The notes under the pieces are model-generated. The model was given only the letters and a program-made list of their open reading frames with translations. It was not told the origin of the DNA and ran no database searches. Below are positions 32,935 to 44,000 of a stretch of DNA of 64,000 nt, one piece after another. A program made the translations under genes and the position numbers. Origin of the DNA: Monoplex corrugatus (taxonomy: Eukaryota; Mollusca; Gastropoda; Littorinimorpha; Ranellidae); the NCBI GenBank assembly GCA_030674185.1, contig CM060307.1:33189696-33253695 (forward strand), given 5' to 3'. Each line of letters opens with the position of its first letter. Positions within the stretch are counted from its first letter, which is position 1.

Positions 32935-33645
32935 CTAGTCCTAAAATATTAATGTTAAGCTTTTCCATCTCCATTTTGATGTCTAATTTTCCCTTCTGCA
33001 ACAGTGTTCTGATGTTCCATGTTGCTATTTTGGTGTTTTTGAGTTTGAGTTTGAGTTTGGATTTGGGTTTGGTCGCAGTAGCTGGCTGACGGTCTGGTGT
33101 CACCTGCGCCGCATGAGAGTCCCTACCGGACAAAGTGGAGCACCTATTTACATCGTTATCTTCAATTTCCTTTTGTTTGTCCATCCATAATTGTCCTGGG
33201 GAAAATACGGTGGTGGTTTCCCATTGCCTTCCATCGTTTTTTTTTCCAGGGTTAACTCCCTTAGCCTTATTCTCTCCCGAGACGTCCACAAGGCAGTGGA
33301 GCCATTTACCCATAGCTTGGGGATCTGGTTTGTGGGCACCAGGGCATGTCCACACGCCGGTGGGCCTGCATGCCGCATGTCTGGGGGCCAGACCTCCCCC
33401 GAGTCCCTCGAGATTTATCCGGAGTCCGTGAGGTGCTCAGTTACCACATGTCGCCAATGAGGAGGCATAACATAGGGCTTGCTGATGGAGAGACTATGTA
33501 CTGACAGGAAGAGACTTACGCATTCTGCTCTTCTTTTTGCATAGCTGCAAGCAGCAGTGCTAGCCAGTGGTGCAGGCTGAAAGTGAGAGACGATAAGCAC
33601 ACAGTCACTAGCCGACACACTAGACGCATCACATCAGCCATTGAC
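32935..33645 (-). pseudogene. LINE 5'-region fragment (LINE-G) inside minisatellite
   Basis: On the minus strand the frame ends in 'KIATWNIRTLLQKGKLDIK' and 'EKLNINILGLG', the opening of the endonuclease domain in this LINE type. About 100 residues of upstream sequence precede it, and probable 5' leader reaches 33645. The fragment stops after the start of the endonuclease domain. It therefore has a 5' end but no 3' end, the opposite of usual 5' truncation. Both flanks are minisatellite. Confidence 0.7.
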
Positions 33646-36600
33646 ATGCACCTGTAGAGAAAAAGGTTTAAAACACTATATCTCACCTGTAGAAATAAAG
33701 GTCTAAAACAAGGATGTCGCACCTGCAGAAACAAAGATTTAAAATATAATGTCTCACCTGTAGAAATAAAGGTTTAAAACATGGTATCTCATCTGCAGGA
33801 ATAAAGGATTAAACATGATGTCTCACCTGTAGATATTAAGGTTTAAAACATGATGTCTCACCTGCATAAATAACGGTTTAAAACATGATGTCTCACCTGT
33901 ACAAATAAAGGTTTAAAACATTATGTCGCATCTGTAGAAATAAAGGTTTAAAATATGATGTCTCCCTGTAGAAATAAAGGTTTCAAACAAGACATACCAC
34001 CTGCAGAAACAAAGTTTAAAAACATGATGTCTCATCTGTAGAAATAAAGGTTTAACACATGATGCCTCACCTGTAGAAATAAAGTTTTAAAACAAGACAT
34101 CACACCTGCTGAAACAAAGGTTTAAAACATGGTGTCTCACCTGCAGAAATACAGTTCAAACATATTGTCTCACCTATAGAAATATAAGTTTAAAACATGA
34201 TGTCTCACCTGTAGAAATAAAAGGTTAAAGCTTGATATCACACCTGTAGGGAAAAAAGGTTTAAAAAATGATGTCGTACCTGTAGAAACAAAAGTTTAAA
34301 ATATTATCTCACCTGTAGAAAAAAAAAAGGTTTAAAACATGATGTCTCACCTATAGAAATAAAGGTTTAAAACATGATGTCTCACTTATAGAAATAAAGG
34401 TTTAAAACAAGACATCACACCTGCAGAAACAAAGGTTAAAAACATGATATCTCGCCTGCAGAAATAAAGGTTTAAAACAAGACATCACACCTGCAGAAAC
34501 AAAGATCTAAAACATGAGGTCTCACCTGTAGAAGTAAAGGCTTAAAACATGTCTAACCTGTAGAAAAAAAAGATTAAAACATGTTGTCTCATCTGAAGAA
34601 ATAAAGGTTTAAAACATGATGTCTCACCTATAGAAATAAAGGTTTAAAACATGTCTAACCCATAGAAATAAAGGTTTAAAACAAGATGTCTCACCTGTAG
34701 AAATAAAGGTTTAAAAGACGACATCACACCTGCAGAAACAAAGGTTATAAACATGATGTCTCACCTGTAAAAATAAGGGTTTAACACATGATGTCTCATC
34801 TGTAGAAATAAAGATTTAAAACAAGACGTCATACTTGCAGAAACAAAGATTTAAAACACGATGTCTCACCTGTAGAAATAAAGGTTTAAAATGTCACACC
34901 TGCAGAAACAAAGGTTTAAAACATGTCTCATCTGTAGAAATAAAGGTTTAAAACAAAACGTCATACCTGCAGAAACAAAGGTTAAAAACATGGTATCTCA
35001 TCTGTAGAAATAAAGGTTTAAAACATGATGTCTCACCTGTAGAAATAAAGGTTTAAAACATGATGTCACACCTGCAGAAACAAAGGTTTAAACATGATGT
35101 CTTACCTGTAGAAATAAAAGGTTAAAACTTGATGTCTCACCTGTAGAAATATAGGTTTAAAACATGTCTCACCTGCAGAAACAAAGGTTATAAACATGAT
35201 GTCTCACCTGTAGAAATAAGGGTTTAACACATGATGTCTCATCTGTAGAAATAAAGGTTTAAAACAAGACGTCATACCTGCAGAAACGAAGGTTTAAAAC
35301 ATGATGTCTCACCTGTAGATATAAAGGTTTAAAACATGATGTCTTACCTGTAGAAATAAAGGCTTAAAAGAAGACATCACACCTGCAGAAACAAACGTTA
35401 AAAACAGATGTCTCACCTGTAGAAATAAAGGTTTAAAACAAGACGTCACACTTGCAGAAACAAAGGTTAAAAACATGGTGTCTCACCTGTGAAAATAAAG
35501 GTTTAAAACATGTCTCAGCTGTAGAAATATAGGTTCATAACATGTCTCACCTGTAGAAATGAAGGTTTTAAACAAGATATCACACCTGCAGAAACAAAGG
35601 TTTAAAACATGAAGTCTTTCCAGTAGAAATAAAAGGTTAAAACTTGATGTCTCATCTGTAGAAATAAAGGTTTAGAAGAAGACGTCACACCTGCAAAAAC
35701 AAAGGTTAAAAACATTATTTCTCACCTGTAGAAATAACGGTTTAAAACATGTCTCATCTGTAGAAATAAATGTTTAAAACATGTCTCATCTGTAGAAATA
35801 AAGGTTTAAAACAAGACGTCACACCCGCAGAAACAAATGTTAAAAACATGTTATCTCACCTGTAGAAATAAAGATTTAAAATATGTCTCATCTGTAGAAA
35901 TAAAGTTTTAAAACAAGACGTCACACCTGCAGAAACAAAAGTTTAAAACATGATGTCTCACCTGTAGAAATAAAGGTTTAAACATGTCTCACCTGTAGAA
36001 ATAAGGGTTTAAAACATGATGTCTCACCTGTACAAATAAAGGTTTAAAACATGATGTCTCACCTGTAGACATAAAGGTCTAAAACAAGACGTCACACCTG
36101 CAGAAACAAAGATTTAAAATATGACGTCTCACCTGTAGAAATAAAGGTTTAATACATGATGTCTCACCTGCAGAAATAAAGGATTAAAACATGTCTCATC
36201 TGTAGAAATAATGGTTTAAAACATGAAGTCTCACCTGTAGAAATAAAGGTATAAAATATGATGTCTCACTGGTAGGAAAGAAAGGTTTAAAACATGATGT
36301 CTCATCTGTAGAAATGACAGTTTCAAACATGTCTCACCTGTAGAAATAAAGGTTTAAAACATGTCGTATCCGTAGAAATAAAGGTTTAAAATATGTTGTC
36401 TCACCTGAAGAAATAAAGGTTTAAAACATGAAGTCTCACCTGTAGAAATAAAGGTTTACAATATGATGATGTCTCACCTATAGAAACAAAAGATTTAAAA
36501 CATGTTGTCTCACCTGTACAAATAAAGGTTTAAAATATGTTGTCTCACCTATAGAAATAAAGGTTAAAACATGATGTCTCACCTGTAGAAATAAAGCAAA

Positions 36601-36965
36601 TATGATGTCTCACCTGTAAAAATGAAAGATTAAAACTTGATGTCTCACCTGTAGAAAAAAAGGTTTAAAAGAAGACGTCACACCTGCAGAAACAAAGGTT
36701 AAAAATGTGATGACTCACCTGTAGAAATAAAATTTCAAATTAACACATGATGTCTCATCTGTAGAAATAACGGTTTATAACAAGACGTCACACCTGCAGA
36801 AACAAAGGTTTAAAACATGTCTCACCCTTAGAAATAAGGTCCAAACATGTCTCACCTGCAGAAATAAAACGTGATGTCACACCTGCAGAAATATAGCTTT
36901 AAAACAAGATGTCTCAGCTGCAGAAATAAAGGTTTAAAACATGTCTCACATGTAGAAATATACAT
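33646..36965. repeat. ~35-bp minisatellite, main block
   Basis: More than ninety units. Two main types occur. Type A carries 'ctgtagaaataaaggttt'. Type B carries 'ctgcagaaacaaaggtt' and is nearly always preceded by 'aagacgtcacac' or 'aagacatcacac', giving a common A-B dimer of about 70 bp. A short variant lacks GATGT (30 bp). Most units contain TTTAAA, hence TTAA. Confidence 0.95.
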
Positions 36966-36983
36966 TTAACCCTACCAGACCGA

Positions 36984-37044
36984 ATTCCCGCTATTGCGGG
37001 AATGACGAAAATGACTATATACCGAGTTCCCGCTATAGCGGGAA
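36984..37044. promoter_or_regulatory. paired subterminal palindromes of PB3
   Basis: ATTCCCGCTATTGCGGGAAT (36984-37003, one central mismatch) and TTCCCGCTATAGCGGGAA (37027-37044, perfect). The first is centred 27.5 bp and the second 69.5 bp from the element's outer base. Confidence 0.6.
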
Positions 37045-37193
37045 TAGCACACTCACACGATCGTCACTTTATCAAGAGCTAAAAATAGCCACCGGACCGT
37101 TGCTAAGCGTCGCATGAGCGTGTGTTCAGCCTATTGCAACTGTCTGCCTTTGTGTTGATGGTATTTTGAGGTGATTTGGGTGCAAAATTGACC

Positions 37194-37487
37194 ATGAAGC
37201 GAGCTAGTGATGAACCAAGCACTTCAACAGGTAAACGGGCGAGGCCAACTCGCTTCACAGTTCAACAAGTGGTGGACATTTTGCAGATTGGAGAATTTGA
37301 TCAGGAATACGTTTCCGATTCAAGTGACGATGATTACGTTGATGAAGCATTGAGTGAAAGTGATGATTCTGACAATGAAAGAAGTAGGTCGAGACAGAGT
37401 GTTGGAAGAAGGGGGCGTGCCCGTACCCCCCAACCAAGTGATAGGGGAGATGCTTGTGTGATTGAGGGTTGGACTGGCGTTAGATGA
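37194..37487 (+). pseudogene. piggyBac transposase N-terminal fragment of PB3
   Basis: An ATG at 37194, 228 bp inside the end, opens 'MKRASDEPSTSTGKRARPTR', then 'FTVQQVVDILQ', then an acidic stretch 'SDSSDDDYVDEALSESDDSD' and a short Arg-rich run. PB1's N-terminus has the same order ('PSTSG', 'KRKRQERFNVSEVLEML', 'DSGDDDY'). The frame ends after 97 codons with no catalytic domain. The protein, if made, would be only the acidic N-terminal region. Confidence 0.7.
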
Positions 37488-37654
37488 AAGATAGGCCTAT
37501 TTGCTACAATCTCTCCACGTTTCATATAATTCTAACCATTGGTGTGCATGATATGAACAGTTTTCTAACGTATATACATTTTTTTCAAAATTTTGCTCAG
37601 TAGGCCAGGCAGGGGGCACAATTACGCTCAGGGGCTAAGGTCTGGTAGGGTTAA

Positions 37655-38170
37655 GACATGACATCTCACCTGCAAAAATAAAGGTTTAAGACATGATATC
37701 TCACCTGTAGATATAAGGTTTAAACATGTCACACCTGTGGAAATAAAGATTTAAAACATGATGTTTCATCTGTAGACAGACAGATTTAAACATGTCTCAC
37801 CTGTAGAAATAAAGGTTTAAAACATGATATATCACCTGTAGAAATAAGGTTTAAAACACGATGTTTCACTTTAAGAAATAAAGGTTTAAAACGGTGTCTC
37901 TCTCTGAAAATTACAGGCTGAAAATATGATGTCTCACCGCAGAAATACAAGTTCAAAACAAGATGTCTCAGCTGCAGAAATAAAAGTTTAAAATATGACA
38001 ATCTCACCTGCAGAAATAATGGTTTAAAACATGATATCCCACTGTAGAAATAATGGATTTAAAACATGTCTCACCTGCAGAAATAAAGGTATAAATCATG
38101 ACATCTCATGTGCAGAAATAATGGTTTAAAACATGATGTCCCACCTGTAGAAATAAAGGTTTAAAACATG
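37655..38170. repeat. ~35-bp minisatellite, last block
   Basis: About 14 further, more divergent units after PB3. Confidence 0.9.
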
Positions 38171-38195
38171 ACAGCACATGATCAACAAAGATTAC

Positions 38196-38303
38196 TTTCC
38201 CTGACCGGAGTCCATGGTTTCACGTAATTCTTCAATTGTGATTTGGTGCCGGCATCTTGGCTCTGAAGACCACCATCATCCTTGTCCTCCAGGGAAATCA
38301 TAT
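38196..38303 (-). CDS. candidate host exon, phase 1-1 (weak)
   Basis: On the minus strand a long poly-T tract and 'ggtttgcag' form a strong acceptor (AG at 38304-38305). The 108-nt frame reads 'MISLEDKDDGGLQSQDAGTK' then 'SQLKNYVKPWTPVR' and ends at a possible donor GAAA|GTAATC. Start and end phases are both 1. No protein family is recognised. A second candidate exon with the same phase lies at 57891-57995. Both could be chance, because no homology supports them. Confidence 0.3.
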
Positions 38304-38311
38304 CTGCAAAC

Positions 38312-38344
<33 letters not shown>
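38312..38344. repeat. poly-A tract (poly-T on minus)
   Basis: 33 consecutive A. It serves as the polypyrimidine tract of the candidate exon acceptor or is a retroposon tail. Confidence 0.95.
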
Positions 38345-38346
<2 letters not shown>

Positions 38347-38439
38347 AACATGTAATACCTAATAATGCAAAACCACAAATAATACTGTCCACCCCCACTC
38401 CCATACTTTTCAATTCCAGTAACTCGTACAAAAATGAAT

Positions 38440-38810
38440 TTTAGACCTAACGTTAAACACAAATAACATGAAATCCAAATGTTGTATTAAATATACGTTC
38501 TCATTCCTCTTTCGTGTTTTTTCTGGTTACAAATAACATGACCTCAAAAAACTGAATGAATACTATTTTTCATACATAAGTGTAAGTTTATTATTCCTAC
38601 ACATTACAAGCGAAACAACTTATAATCTTCAAAGTATGGTATAGCAACAAAGCTGAATTTAATACAAAAACCCTACATAAACTAATTAAAAAAATACTCA
38701 TTAACCAGTTAAAAAATATCACTCATTCTTGTACAAGCTATCAATAATACAACCATCATAATTCAATGATATGAAAATTTTAACTGCAACAGCTTTAAAC
38801 TAATTCAATG
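38440..38810. other. gene-free AT-rich stretch
   Basis: Nothing supported is seen. Confidence 0.5.
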
Positions 38811-38811
38811 G

Positions 38812-39095
38812 GCATAGCATAGTGGGTAAATATCCGACTTCCAATAGGAAGGGCCTGGGTTCGATCCGCCTAGAACCTCTGCCTGGTGGGGAAAAAGATG
38901 GAGTTTTTTCCCAATCTTCCAGGTCAGCATGGGGGGCAGTCTTGCCACTGTCTAGACCCATCCTTTCATGCGTATACGCACACAAAATGTCAAATATGCA
39001 ATAGTATGCATGTTAAAAATCCTGTAAGCCATGTCAGTGTCTGGCTTATGGAAACATGAAAACACCCACCATGCCTGCCCATCAAAAAAGAAAAC
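38812..39095 (+). mobile_element. tRNA-derived SINE (family C), copy with intact head
   Basis: A box 'tagcatagtgggtaaat' and B box 'gggttcgatccgc' are both present, with a loop 'cttccaa' between them that suggests a Gly(TCC)-type tRNA ancestor. The body runs through 'gatggagttttttcccaatc', 'ttccaggtcagcatgg', 'atcctgtaagccatgtcagt' and 'gaaacatgaaaacacccacc'. A 3' relic of the same family is at 28.2-28.4 kb. Confidence 0.8.
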
Positions 39096-39257
39096 GTTGA
39101 AACATTAATAGACATATAAAGAACTTATCTTTAGTTCAGAAGATCACCATGGTTGTTGGTAAAGCTCAACCATCATCTGCAGGAGCGCGTCTCACCTGAA
39201 ACAGAAAGAAAACAAGCCGTTATATCCGAAACACACACACATTCACACGCACACCCT

Positions 39258-39440
39258 GCCCAAGGACCCACCACCCCCACCCTCCCTCCCCAACCCCCTC
39301 CCATCCCGCCCTCCCCATCCTAACCCCCTTCCCTCCCTCCCACCCCCTTCCCCAAAATTTTCCATTCCTCCAACACCTCTCCCTACCTGTTTTTTTTCCT
39401 CTCCCACTTTTTCCCTCTACCAACATCCCCCATTCCACCC
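39258..39440. repeat. C/T-rich homopyrimidine tract
   Basis: About 180 bp almost without G on the plus strand, with many CCC runs. It could form triplex or i-motif structures. It is non-coding. Confidence 0.8.
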
Positions 39441-39639
39441 CCTACCCCACCCCCCAAAAAAAGCAAACAGAAAAAAGTACAATTAACCATAAGCGATAAC
39501 ATCAAGGTCAAACAATAACAAAGTATCACCTCTTGTCTCCAGCTTAATCTTGCAAGACTTGAACTTGTGCGGTCAGATCAGAAGGCAAGAGCCTGGACCT
39601 CCGCCCCAAGCAGACTTCATGTAAACTATGTCATCATAA

Positions 39640-39880
39640 TCATGCTAAGATAATTACATCATTATAATCATGATAAGATACTTGGAGCAACAAGCTGAAA
39701 TAGCGGGTTCACAATATTATTGTTGTGATAATGTCAAGATACTCAGAGCAACTGGAAAATGTAACACAAAACATTATAAAAATAACAAGATACTCAGAGC
39801 AAGTCGAATGTGTTCCCCAACATCATGACTATACTAGATACTCAGAGCAACTGCAATATGTATTCTACAATATCACCAAC
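39640..39880. repeat. degenerate tandem repeat, ~50 bp unit
   Basis: 'agatactcagagcaact' recurs with 'aat/atgt' spacers about five times. A 19-bp 'caacacgcgtctgtaa' duplication follows near 39885-39918. Confidence 0.7.
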
Positions 39881-40079
39881 ACGCGTCTGTAACCAACACG
39901 CGTCTGTAAATTATGTTCCAGAAAAGAACATCCAAAATCAAAATATTCCAATTTAACATTACAACACACCTAATGAAATAATAGAAGATGTAAAAGCAAT
40001 GGAAATTTAAATTCACATATTCAGTCAAACTAACTTCACATTTTATTTCTTTTAGTTTTTGTAACCGGAATAACCTTAA

Positions 40080-40387
40080 CTTGGAGAACCACCAATTGGA
40101 GACACCAGTATTTTGGAGAACTTAGAGAACACCAGTAATGTGATCAGTGACTTCGAGAATAATAGTAATATGGAGAACAACAGTAACTTGGAATATAACC
40201 GTAAGCTAGACAACAAGAGTAATTGAACAGTAACTGAACAGTAAGTTGGAAAACTACCAAAACTTGAACAGTAACCTGGAGAACAAGAGTGACATGGAGA
40301 ACAGCAAACTGGAGAAGAGTAAACTAGAGAACAAAAGTAAACTGGAGAACAGCAGTAACCTGGAGAACAACAGTAAAAAGAATAACA
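40080..40387. repeat. ~21-bp minisatellite, left block
   Basis: Units like 'aacttggagaacaacagtaa' repeat to the left edge of an R570 copy. Confidence 0.85.
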
Positions 40388-40818
40388 TCGTTATTGCTAT
40401 TTTTTTGTTTAAAGACCAGCTAACTACGTAGAGTCATATCAAGGCTATAACTGTCTCAAAACATACACAATGCTTCAAACAGATAAAAAAGAAAAAGAAA
40501 ATTAAGTACACATTCCAATGCATTTGTGCACATAATCTAAGGAGATGACCCTAGCACTAAAGCATATACACCGTAGATTCAAAAATGCACTTAATACATG
40601 TACCCAATTATCAATCCTAAGAGAAAGTATGAAGACTTTTTTCGAATACATACAGGTGAATAGACCAGCAAGGCAAAAATGATAGGAAAAAGTGACAGAA
40701 AGCAAAAAAGCAAGGCTGAAACAAAGAGAATTACAGAAAAGAGGAAATTTCTAGCACAGAATTTCCGGAGGGTGGGGATACTTTATACTGAAAGAGCACC
40801 CAGCGTTCCCACCAGAGG
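40388..40818 (+). repeat. R570 dispersed repeat, copy 3
   Basis: Head 'gtttaaagaccagctaacta' and tail 'acagaatttccggagggtgg', ending 'gcgttcccaccaga'. The middle is shortened. It splits the 21-bp minisatellite, so its edges help define the repeat's ends. Confidence 0.85.
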
Positions 40819-41010
40819 AGGAGAACAACAGTAACTTAGAGAACAGTAAGATGGAGAACAACAGTAATGAGAACAGTAACGTGAAGAACAGTAACCTACA
40901 GAGCAACAGACTTTGGATAATGGTAACCTGAAGAACAACAGTAACTTAGAGAACAACATTAACATAGAAAACAACAGTAACTTTAAGTACAACGGTAACT
41001 GTGAAATCAA
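40819..41010. repeat. ~21-bp minisatellite, right block
   Basis: The 'gagaacaacagtaacttaga' units resume immediately after the R570 copy. Confidence 0.85.
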
Positions 41011-41584
41011 ACAGGTAAGCTAACGAATGATGACTATGAATTGAAGAAAAAAAATGTAATTCTTTTTTCATGAATGAGAGAGTAATGATGAACCCTGAAC
41101 TTTCCTATTTCAACCTTTGTCAAGTGAACAATTTTGCCTGAATGTCAGCACATACTGTACTTTTCTTTGTTTTATTTTTTTCCTTCAGTGCTGCTGTTGT
41201 TATTTTTTGTTTATTTACTTTTTAAGGAGAAGAGATGGTCCATCAAATTGTTCCCACATGAATTGTGAGTCACTCTTTAATTTTAGCTGTGCTTGAAGCT
41301 AGACCATCTCTCTGCTTTAATGTCAGTTTTCCATTTTTTGTAATAAGGAGACTTCCTTGCTCTTCACTTTTCCGTTTGATTCTTGTTTATCTCTTGTCTA
41401 AGAACTACTTGTCTTTTTTTTCTATTTTAGGTTCCTACTATCTGCATCATGGAAAATGTCTTTTTCCTTTTCTCTCTTTCTGGATTTTGTCTCACATATC
41501 ATTTTATATCTTAAGGAAAAGTTCTTGTACTTTTTCAAAATGCAGACTCATCAGGAGAAGAATCAGTGTATTTGTGCACCAAAC

Positions 41585-41618
<34 letters not shown>

Positions 41619-41890
41619 CCATCTCCACATAAACACAGCCCCCCCCATACCCCCTCTCCCCAACGTCCCATGCCCAGCAAAGTGAGAAACCATACATCAC
41701 AAGATTTGAAAAAAAAAAAGAATAAAAGAATACAAGACCACACATATGATATGTCAAATAGAAAATGACATGGGAAGAACGGCAAGAAAAAAAATAATCA
41801 TCTCACACTAATACTGGCTGAATATACACACACAACATACATGCTTTCAACAAAATTCTACATACTCCACATCACAAAGTAAAGGGATTT
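41010..41890. other. gene-free stretch with (CA)n
   Basis: T-rich sequence and a (CA)n run at 41587-41615. The 167-codon frame here is low-complexity and has no family signal. Confidence 0.45.
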
Positions 41891-42140
41891 ACATTACGGA
41901 TCCAAACATCCCTCAACTCACAACATGCACCATCATGAAAGATGGTTGTATATTCATCCTCAGGAACTCAAGTCCTCCACAAATCACCATAAAACACAAG
42001 GTCATTCGCTCCCAGGAACATAAGTCCTTCACAAATCACAATACAACACAGGGTCATTTGTCCCCAGGAACTTCAGGCCTTCACACACCGCCGTAATACA
42101 CAAGGTCATTTGTTCCCAGGAACTTTGAGTTTTTCACACC
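41890..42140. repeat. ~61-bp tandem repeat
   Basis: 'caggaact' + 'cttcacaaatcac' + 'acaaggtcattcgctccc' recurs about four times with drift. Confidence 0.75.
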
Positions 42141-42244
42141 ACAATCATAAGGATCCCCACCACAAGGTAAAGTGGTCCCCTGGTCTGTCACTTCAGGAAA
42201 AGTAGTGTCCCATGACACCACAGATCCACTTAAGAAAATCACTG

Positions 42245-42402
42245 TAAATACAAACACTATGAAAGCAACAAAGGACTTTTTCCATATCCACAAGCTGCCA
42301 CTGCCAAATGGCCCACCACAGCCATGATCTGACCCAACAGCAAAATGCTGCACACTCAAAATGTCAGCATAGTCCCAATACATGGCCCACCAGACCTTCA
42401 CA
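42245..42402 (+). repeat. 150-bp direct repeat, copy 1
   Basis: From 'actatgaaagcaacaaagga' through 'cccaatacatggcccaccag'. The same block recurs at 43352-43508 in the same orientation at roughly 93-95 percent identity by eye. Confidence 0.9.
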
Positions 42403-42517
42403 CAATACATGCACATCACACCACTTATGATGCATTAAAGATCACAATAATTCTGTTGTCACTTCAACATTTCACAATCCACCAAGAAGCAGTGAGATCA
42501 TAATGTTGCCGCTGATG

Positions 42518-42970
42518 TTCCCAGGCTTGTCAACAGCACACAGTGTCAATACTGCTGATGTCCCCATGCTTGTCAACAGCACACAGTGTCAATACCGCTG
42601 ATGTCCCCCCCATGCTGTCAACAGCACATGTTGTCAATACTGCTGGTGTCCCCATGCTTGTCAACAGCGCACAGTCTGTCAATACCGCTGATGTCCCATG
42701 CTTGTTCAAACAGCACACGTGTCACAACTGCTGGTTGTCCCCCATGCTTGTCAACAGCACAGTGTCAATACTGTGTCCCCCATGCTTGTCAACAGCACCA
42801 CAGTGGTCAATACTGCTGGTGTCCCTCCATGCTTTCAACAGCACAGTGTCAATACTGCTGGTGTCCCCCATGCTTGTCAACAGCACACAGTGTCAATACT
42901 GCTGGTGTCCCCCATGCTTGTCAACAGCACAGTGTCAATACTGCTGGTGTCCATGCTGCCAGCAGCCAGT
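42518..42970. repeat. ~40-45-bp minisatellite
   Basis: About ten copies of 'catgcttgtcaacagcacac' + 'agtgtcaatactgctggtgt'. Long cysteine-rich frames here are artefacts. Confidence 0.92.
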
Positions 42971-43016
42971 CATGAACCACCGAAGATCCTGCTAGAAACA
43001 AGTTTGCAATCTACAC

Positions 43017-43140
43017 AGTTTGGTCTTTTTTTTCTTTCGTTTTCTTTTTTTGCTCATGTTTTTTTTTTCTTTTTTCCCTTTTCTGACATTTTTTCTTTCT
43101 GTTTTTTTTTCTTTTTGTTTTCCTTTCTTTTTTTTTTAAT
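43017..43140. repeat. T-rich (TTTTC)n-like tract
   Basis: Runs of T broken by C, low complexity. Confidence 0.85.
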
Positions 43141-43351
43141 TAGCACGGTCACATCATTCCACACATACACACAAAACTGGTCCAGGAACTGTCATAGGCA
43201 TGTATTTGTGGTTGTTGCTGTGCTGCTTTCTGTTCTTGTATGGGATACATTCTTCTCTTGCAGCTTGCTAACAGATTGAATGTTTCCCTTTTTTCCCATT
43301 TTTTCTTTTCCTTTCCTCTCTCTCTTTTTCCACCTGACCTAGCACAAACCT

Positions 43352-43508
43352 GTAAAACAAAACACTATGAAAGCAACAAAGGACTTTTCCCATACCCACA
43401 AGCTGCTACTGTCAAATGGCCCACCACAGCCATGATCTGACCCAACAGCAAAGTACTGCACACTCAAAATGTCAGCACAGTCCCAATACATGGCCCACCA
43501 GACCAGCC
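43352..43508 (+). repeat. 150-bp direct repeat, copy 2
   Basis: Second copy of the block at 42245-42402. Confidence 0.9.
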
Positions 43509-44000
43509 TGAGGTTAAGGTCACTCTCCTATATGTGTGCTACCACCTACAGTGTGCTGGGCTACATCAGCACTAGACTGCTGCCATCACAAACCCAGCCT
43601 GAAGGCCACGGCACTCCCATCTTGAGTGTGCTGCCACCTACAGTGTGCTGGCTCTTGATGGTTGCACGTCATGTCAAATCTAGGCCAATACTTCATCATT
43701 CCCATCACAAAACCAGCCTGAAGATGGGAACACTCCCCTGTGACTGTGCTGCCATCACAAAACCAGCCTAAAGGCAGCAGCACTCCCATCTACAGTGTGC
43801 TGGGCTCTTGATGGTTGCACGTCATGTCAGATCCAAGTCAATACTTCATTGTTCCCATCACAAAACCAGCCTGACTGTTAGGCCATCTACAGTACCTTGG
43901 GCTCTTGGTGAACAGCACATCTTCCCATTATGCAACTAGCCTGAAGGTAGTTGCACTCCCTCTAAGTGTGCTGCCACCTACAGTGTACAAGGTTTTTGTA
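43500..44000. repeat. degenerate tandem repeat, ~100-140 bp unit
   Basis: 'cagcctgaaggcagcagcac', 'acctacagtgtgctgggctc' and 'ttgatggttgcacgtcatgt' recur three to five times in shuffled lengths. Confidence 0.75.

Larger units (their letters stand above)
36966..37654 (+). mobile_element. piggyBac element PB3 (689 bp, N-terminal exon only)
   Basis: TTAA at both ends (36966-36969, 37651-37654). Inverted repeats TTAACCCTACCAGACC and GGTCTGGTAGGGTTAA are perfect over 16 bp. It is inserted at the TTAA inside one unit of the 35-bp minisatellite. It carries the transposase N-terminus and nothing of the catalytic core. Confidence 0.95.

Noticed and set aside
28595..38170. Possible CRISPR array (regular repeats of ~35 and ~56 bp)
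   Set aside because: Units are directly adjacent with no unique spacers, and the setting is eukaryotic. These are minisatellites.
38812..38890. Possible functional tRNA gene
   Set aside because: A and B boxes are present, but the acceptor stem does not close and the sequence continues into a SINE body shared with another copy.
39541..39606. Possible plus-strand exon between 'cttgtctccag' and 'cat|gtaaac'
   Set aside because: The frame is open but only about 70 bp, has no family signal and no compatible partner exon.
42543..43279. Cysteine-rich frames of 129-193 codons resembling secreted peptides
   Set aside because: They are translations of a 40-45-bp minisatellite followed by a poly-T tract, with no signal peptide or conserved framework.
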